A DNA stretch of 64,000 nt, from assembly GCF_005490985.1 (NCBI RefSeq), contig NZ_CP027869.1, forward strand, positions 3,410,001-3,474,000, given 5' to 3'. The notes under the pieces are model-generated. The model did not search any database, was not told where the DNA came from, and saw nothing but the letters and a program-made list of their open reading frames with translations. Origin of the DNA: Curtobacterium sp. SGAir0471. GTDB lineage: Bacteria > Actinomycetota > Actinomycetes > Actinomycetales > Microbacteriaceae. The translations under genes were made by a program, and so were the position numbers. Positions 60,503-64,000 of the stretch are shown one piece after another. Numbering within the stretch: position 1 is the first letter of the stretch; each line of letters starts with the position of its first letter.

Positions 60503-60988
60503 CTAGGACCCGCTGACCGCCTTGACGGAACCGGCGATGACCGCGGCGTCCTCGGCGAGCGCGCCGACCGGGTCGGGCAGGCCCGAGCTGCTGAGCGCCT
60601 TGCGCGCCGCCCAGCCGAGGAAGCTGCCGACGACCGCACCGATCCCACCGAGCACCGCGCCCTCGATGCGCAGGTCGCGCCGACCCGTGGTGCCGAGCGC
60701 CGCGCCCGCGAACGCTCCGGCTCCGATGCGGCCGATCAGCCCGAGCGGCGAGATGCGCGCGGGGGCCTTCGGGGACTTGTCACCGATGAGTTCACCGATG
60801 GCAGAGGCGACGAGCAGGCCGCGGCCGAGCGGCGTGCTGAACACCTTCCACTGCTGCCAGTCACCCTTCACGGCCTTGTTGTCGTGGTTCAGCGCGAGCA
60901 CCGCCAGCGGGGTGCTGCTCCGTCCGCCGCTGAGGAACCCGAGTGCCAGGGTCCGGACCAGGGTGTGCTGCTCGTCGTGCTTGCTCAT
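60503..60988 (-). CDS. DUF4126-like membrane protein
   Basis: The 161-residue protein has the DUF4126 pattern: LALGFLSGGRSSTPLAVLAL, ASAIGELIGDKSPKAPARIS and GAGAFAGAALG, with about four hydrophobic helices. Function unknown. AGGAG 4 nt before the ATG gives a normal ribosome site. Confidence 0.7.
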   Translation of the reverse strand: MSKHDEQHTLVRTLALGFLSGGRSSTPLAVLALNHDNKAVKGDWQQWKVFSTPLGRGLLVASAIGELIGDKSPKAPARISPLGLIGRIGAGAFAGAALGTTGRRDLRIEGAVLGGIGAVVGSFLGWAARKALSSSGLPDPVGALAEDAAVIAGSVKAVSGS

Positions 60989-61101
60989 GGTTCTCCTGTC
61001 GAGTCCGCTCGGACGTCGTGTCCGCTCGGACGGTACTCGCCGGGCGCTGGGGGACGGACCGCCGCCGCCCCCTCCGAGCCGTGCCGCGTACCGTCCGGGC
61101 C

Positions 61102-61746
61102 ATGAGCAACGTCATCCTGTTCGGCGGCCACGGCAAGGTCGCACTCCTCGCCACCCGCATCCTCACCGAGCGCGGCCACAGCGTCACGTCGGTGATCCGC
61201 AACCCGGACCAGCAGGACGAGGTCCGCGCGCACGGCGGCGAGCCCCGCATCGCCGACGTGCAGGAGCAGTCGCTCACGGACTTCGCCGACCTGATCCGCG
61301 GGCACGACGCCGTCGTCTGGTCGGCCGGCGCCGGTGGCGGGTCTGCGGACCGCACCTGGGCGATCGACCGCGACGCGGCCGTGCTGTCCGTGCAGGGCGC
61401 CGCGCAGGCCGGGGTCGACCGGTACGTGATGGTGTCGTGGTCCGGATCGACGCTCGACCACGGGATCCCGCAGGACCAGGACTTCTTCGCGTACGCGCAG
61501 TCCAAGATGATCGCCGACGCGGTGCTCCGTGACTCCGGGCTGCAGTGGACGATCGTCGCGCCGAGCACCCTGACCGACGACGAGCCGACCGGGTCGGTGG
61601 ACTGGGACGGCTCGTCGTCGCAGGTGCCGCGCGGCGACGTGGCGCACGTGGTCGCCGACGTCGTCGAGGACTCGTCGACGGCCGGTCGGACCATCCGCTT
61701 CAACGGCGGCGGGACGGCGATCGCCGAGTTCCTGCAGCAGCGGTAG
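61102..61746 (+). CDS. NAD(P)-binding oxidoreductase (atypical SDR, SDR_a5-like)
   Basis: The 214-residue protein has the Rossmann start NVILFGGHGKVALLATRIL, TSVIRNP, VWSAGAGGGS and the YAQSKMIAD block. It resembles the NmrA/SDR_a5 group (YwnB-like). Substrate unknown. TACCGT at 61089-61094 lies 7 nt before the ATG, a leaderless layout. Confidence 0.85.
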   Translation: MSNVILFGGHGKVALLATRILTERGHSVTSVIRNPDQQDEVRAHGGEPRIADVQEQSLTDFADLIRGHDAVVWSAGAGGGSADRTWAIDRDAAVLSVQGAAQAGVDRYVMVSWSGSTLDHGIPQDQDFFAYAQSKMIADAVLRDSGLQWTIVAPSTLTDDEPTGSVDWDGSSSQVPRGDVAHVVADVVEDSSTAGRTIRFNGGGTAIAEFLQQR

Positions 61747-61788
61747 CGGTCGGGTGTCGGTGACGGACCGGTCGGGTCGGCCCTGCTG

Positions 61789-63066
61789 ATGCACGCGCTG
61801 CTCGTCCGCGTCCGCGAGTCGTTCTGGTTCCTGCCCGCCCTGCTCGGGGTCGTGGCGATCGTCGTCGCGCAGCTGCTCGTCACGCTCGACCGCGAGGTCC
61901 TGGACGGGCAGGTGCCGGCGGTCCCGTTCCTCGACGCCCTGAGCGCCGGCGGTGGTCGGTCGATCCTGACGACGATCGGCACGGCCATGCTCACGGTGGC
62001 GGGCACCTCGTTCTCGATCACGATCTCGGTCCTCGCGACCACGTCGTCGACGTACGGGCCGCGGCTCGTGCGGAACTTCACGGCGGACCGGGCGAACCAG
62101 CTCGTGCTCGCGGCGTTCACCTCGACGTTCCTGTACGCGATGGTCGTGCTGCGGACCGTGCACACCGACGTCGACGACGGCGACGCGTTCGTGCCCGTCG
62201 TCGCCATCCACGTCGCCGTGCTGCTCGCGGTGCTCGACGTCGGTGTGCTCGTCTTCTTCATCCACCACATCGCGTCGAGCACGCAGATCACGTCGCTGCA
62301 GCGGCAGGTGCAGACCGACCTGCGTGCCGCGGTCGACGAGGCCTACCGGGACGGCGACGACGAGCGACGGACGATCCAGCCCGTCACCGTCCCCGAGGAC
62401 GGCTGGTACGCGGTCCGGGCGGCCTCCGACGGCTACGTGCAGTCGGTGGAGTGGCGGACGCTGACGGCATGGGCGGTCCGCAACGACCGTCTGGTGGACG
62501 TCGTCGCGACCCCGGGCCGGTACGTCATCCAGGGCGACGTCGTCGTCCGCGTGCGCGTCCGCGCGGACGGGGACCAGATCGACCGATCGCGCGACGACGA
62601 CAGCACCCCGGCGATCGACGCCGCGACCTCCCGGACGCTGCGCGCCGCGGTGGTCCTCGGCACCGCCCGGACGCCCGTGCAGGACGTCGAGTTCGCCCTC
62701 CAGCAGCTCGTCGAGATCGCCGTCCGCGGTCTGGCGTCCGGCTCGAACGACCCGTACACGGCGGTCAGCGCCCTGGACATGGCGACGCCGGTCCTGGTGC
62801 CGCTCTGGCGCGACCGGAGCGCCGTGACGGCACTGCTCGGGCCGGACGGGACGCCGCGGGTCCTGCAGCACTGGCCGTCCCCCGAGGACCTGGTGGCCGG
62901 ACTCTTCGCGACCGTCGGGCACTACGGCGCCGGACAACCGCTCGTCGAGCGGGCCGCCGATCGGCTCGCTGAGCGGCTGGAGCACCAGGCGCCGGAGCAC
63001 CGGCGCGGACTCGTGGCCGGGACGCGCGCGCGGCGTGACGACCCCGACGGCGAGCCACCTGCCTGA
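61789..63066 (+). CDS. DUF2254 membrane protein
   Basis: The 425-residue protein has four N-terminal helices (FWFLPALLGVVAIVVAQLL; AMLTVAGTSFSITISVLAT; LVLAAFTSTFLYAMVVLRTV; VAVLLAVLDVGVLVFFIHHI) and a soluble C-terminal part with RALASGSNDPYTA-like sequence, typical of DUF2254. Function unknown. No ribosome site or leaderless hexamer is clear at this ATG, so the start is uncertain. Confidence 0.85.
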   Translation: MHALLVRVRESFWFLPALLGVVAIVVAQLLVTLDREVLDGQVPAVPFLDALSAGGGRSILTTIGTAMLTVAGTSFSITISVLATTSSTYGPRLVRNFTADRANQLVLAAFTSTFLYAMVVLRTVHTDVDDGDAFVPVVAIHVAVLLAVLDVGVLVFFIHHIASSTQITSLQRQVQTDLRAAVDEAYRDGDDERRTIQPVTVPEDGWYAVRAASDGYVQSVEWRTLTAWAVRNDRLVDVVATPGRYVIQGDVVVRVRVRADGDQIDRSRDDDSTPAIDAATSRTLRAAVVLGTARTPVQDVEFALQQLVEIAVRGLASGSNDPYTAVSALDMATPVLVPLWRDRSAVTALLGPDGTPRVLQHWPSPEDLVAGLFATVGHYGAGQPLVERAADRLAERLEHQAPEHRRGLVAGTRARRDDPDGEPPA

Positions 63067-63099
63067 ACGGAGTCACAGCACGTCAGGCACCATGGACCG

Positions 63100-64000
63100 A
63101 TGGCCACGACCAGACCACCAGCATCATCCACCGACCAGCTCCGCCCCGGGGAGCCGGTCCGCACCACCCCCGAGCTCGCGCGCTGGGTCTTCTGGCCGGC
63201 CGCCGTCATCGTGCTCGGCTTCGTCGCCTGGACCCTCGTCGCACCCTCGTCCGCCGAGGCCGTGTTCACCGCGCTGCAGAGCGGGATCGTCCGCAACTTC
63301 AGCTGGTACTACGTGCTCATCGCGGCGTTCTTCGTCGGGTTCTCGCTGTTCGTCGGGTTCTCGAAGTACGGCGACATCAAGCTCGGCAAGGACCAGGACG
63401 AGCCCGAGTTCACCACCGGCTCGTGGTTCGCCCTGCTCTTCGCGGCGGGCATGGGCATCGGACTCGTCTTCTACGGTGTCTCCGAGCCGCTCAGCCACTT
63501 CGCCTCACCCCGGCCCGGCGTCACGGGCACCGAGAACCAGCTCGCGCAGCAGGCGATGACCCAGACGTTCCTGCACTGGGGCCTGCACGCCTGGGCCATC
63601 TACGTCGTCCTCGGCCTCGCCCTGGCCTACGCGATCCACCGTCGCGGCCGTCCGGTCTCGATCCGGTGGGCACTCGAACCGCTGCTCGGCAACCGCGTCC
63701 GCGGCGGGTGGGGCAACCTCATCGACGTGATCGCCCTGATCGGCACGCTGTTCGGCGTCGCGACCTCGCTCGGCCTCGGTGTCATCCAGATCGGCGCCGG
63801 ACTCGAGAGCGCCGGTCTCGCCGAGAGCAGCACGGTCAGCCAGATCGCGATCATCGCGGTCATCACCGCGGTGACGATCGTCTCCCTGGTCACCGGCGTG
63901 ACCAAGGGGATGAAGATCCTGTCGAACTTCAACCTCATCCTCGCGGCGGCACTGCTGCTCTTCATCCTGATCGTCGGCCCCACGCAGTTCCTGCTGCGGG
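63100..64000 (+). CDS. BCCT-family osmolyte transporter (partial, cut by window edge)
   Basis: About 300 N-terminal residues are visible. They show BCCT features: FSKYGDIKLG, FAAGMGIGLVFYGVSEPLSHF and a GLHAWAIY loop, with about six helices so far. Members import choline, glycine betaine or carnitine with Na+ or H+. CACCAT lies 6 nt before the ATG at 63100, a weak leaderless candidate. It matches the osmoprotectant theme of the ABC operon at 25414-29156. The C-terminus lies beyond the window. Confidence 0.92.
   Translation, partial: MATTRPPASSTDQLRPGEPVRTTPELARWVFWPAAVIVLGFVAWTLVAPSSAEAVFTALQSGIVRNFSWYYVLIAAFFVGFSLFVGFSKYGDIKLGKDQDEPEFTTGSWFALLFAAGMGIGLVFYGVSEPLSHFASPRPGVTGTENQLAQQAMTQTFLHWGLHAWAIYVVLGLALAYAIHRRGRPVSIRWALEPLLGNRVRGGWGNLIDVIALIGTLFGVATSLGLGVIQIGAGLESAGLAESSTVSQIAIIAVITAVTIVSLVTGVTKGMKILSNFNLILAAALLLFILIVGPTQFLLR

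Overview
The window is a chromosomal segment of a high-G+C actinobacterium, roughly 70% G+C or more by eye, with almost every third codon position G or C. The protein families fit Microbacteriaceae, and Curtobacterium is my best guess: monomeric NADP isocitrate dehydrogenase, MmyB-type XRE regulators, an FBP zinc-finger protein, actinobacterial DUF families and a carboxylic acid reductase. Genus assignment is inference. I count about 62 protein genes. I see no tRNA, rRNA, CRISPR array, integrase or insertion sequence.

Layout. 1-3420 is the leftward kdp potassium operon (27-codon microprotein, kdpF, kdpA, partial kdpB) with a structured control region. 3448-12549 holds a WYL regulator beside a VOC protein, an RlmA-type methyltransferase, an SDR, a maltokinase-cap protein, and a phosphopantetheinyl transferase followed by carboxylic acid reductase and an aldo/keto reductase. 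12766-20668 holds small hypotheticals, a PknB-type kinase with a PAP2 phosphatase, an actinobacterial family-A polymerase, sdaA and a shikimate-dehydrogenase-like gene. 20783-24654 holds a phytoene-desaturase-like oxidoreductase with an SRPBCC partner and an Abi-like HEPN gene that looks acquired. 25414-29156 is a four-gene osmoprotectant ABC operon. 29454-37990 holds an APH kinase, a ScbR-like TetR opposite a membrane protein, a ThuA/GAF-phosphatase pair and isocitrate dehydrogenase. 38153-48692 holds an M23 peptidase, a CNNM-type protein, an XRE regulator, a degenerate methyltransferase-like protein, an FBP gene behind a possible leader peptide, and a fused urate-degradation enzyme convergent with an NCS2 permease. 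48851-64000 holds aldo/keto reductase, a PadR-controlled ABC exporter, SGNH hydrolase, a PQQ-type sugar dehydrogenase lipoprotein, an XRE/small protein/MFS operon, DUF2254 and a truncated BCCT osmolyte transporter.

Themes. K+ uptake (kdp), the osmoprotectant ABC system and BCCT together suggest investment in osmotic balance. Genes are mostly single or in short translationally coupled operons with ATGA or GTGA overlaps.

Two genome-style signals run through the window. First, 20 annotated genes plus one candidate uORF carry a TANNNT -10 hexamer exactly 6-7 nt before the start codon and usually no Shine-Dalgarno site, so they look leaderless. Second, seven near-identical GACGGGAGGC hairpins in two subfamilies sit 6-58 bp downstream of stop codons and look like a dispersed terminator family. 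The Abi-like gene is the outlier: consensus-like promoter, palindrome over the -35, structured leader and a rare TTA codon.
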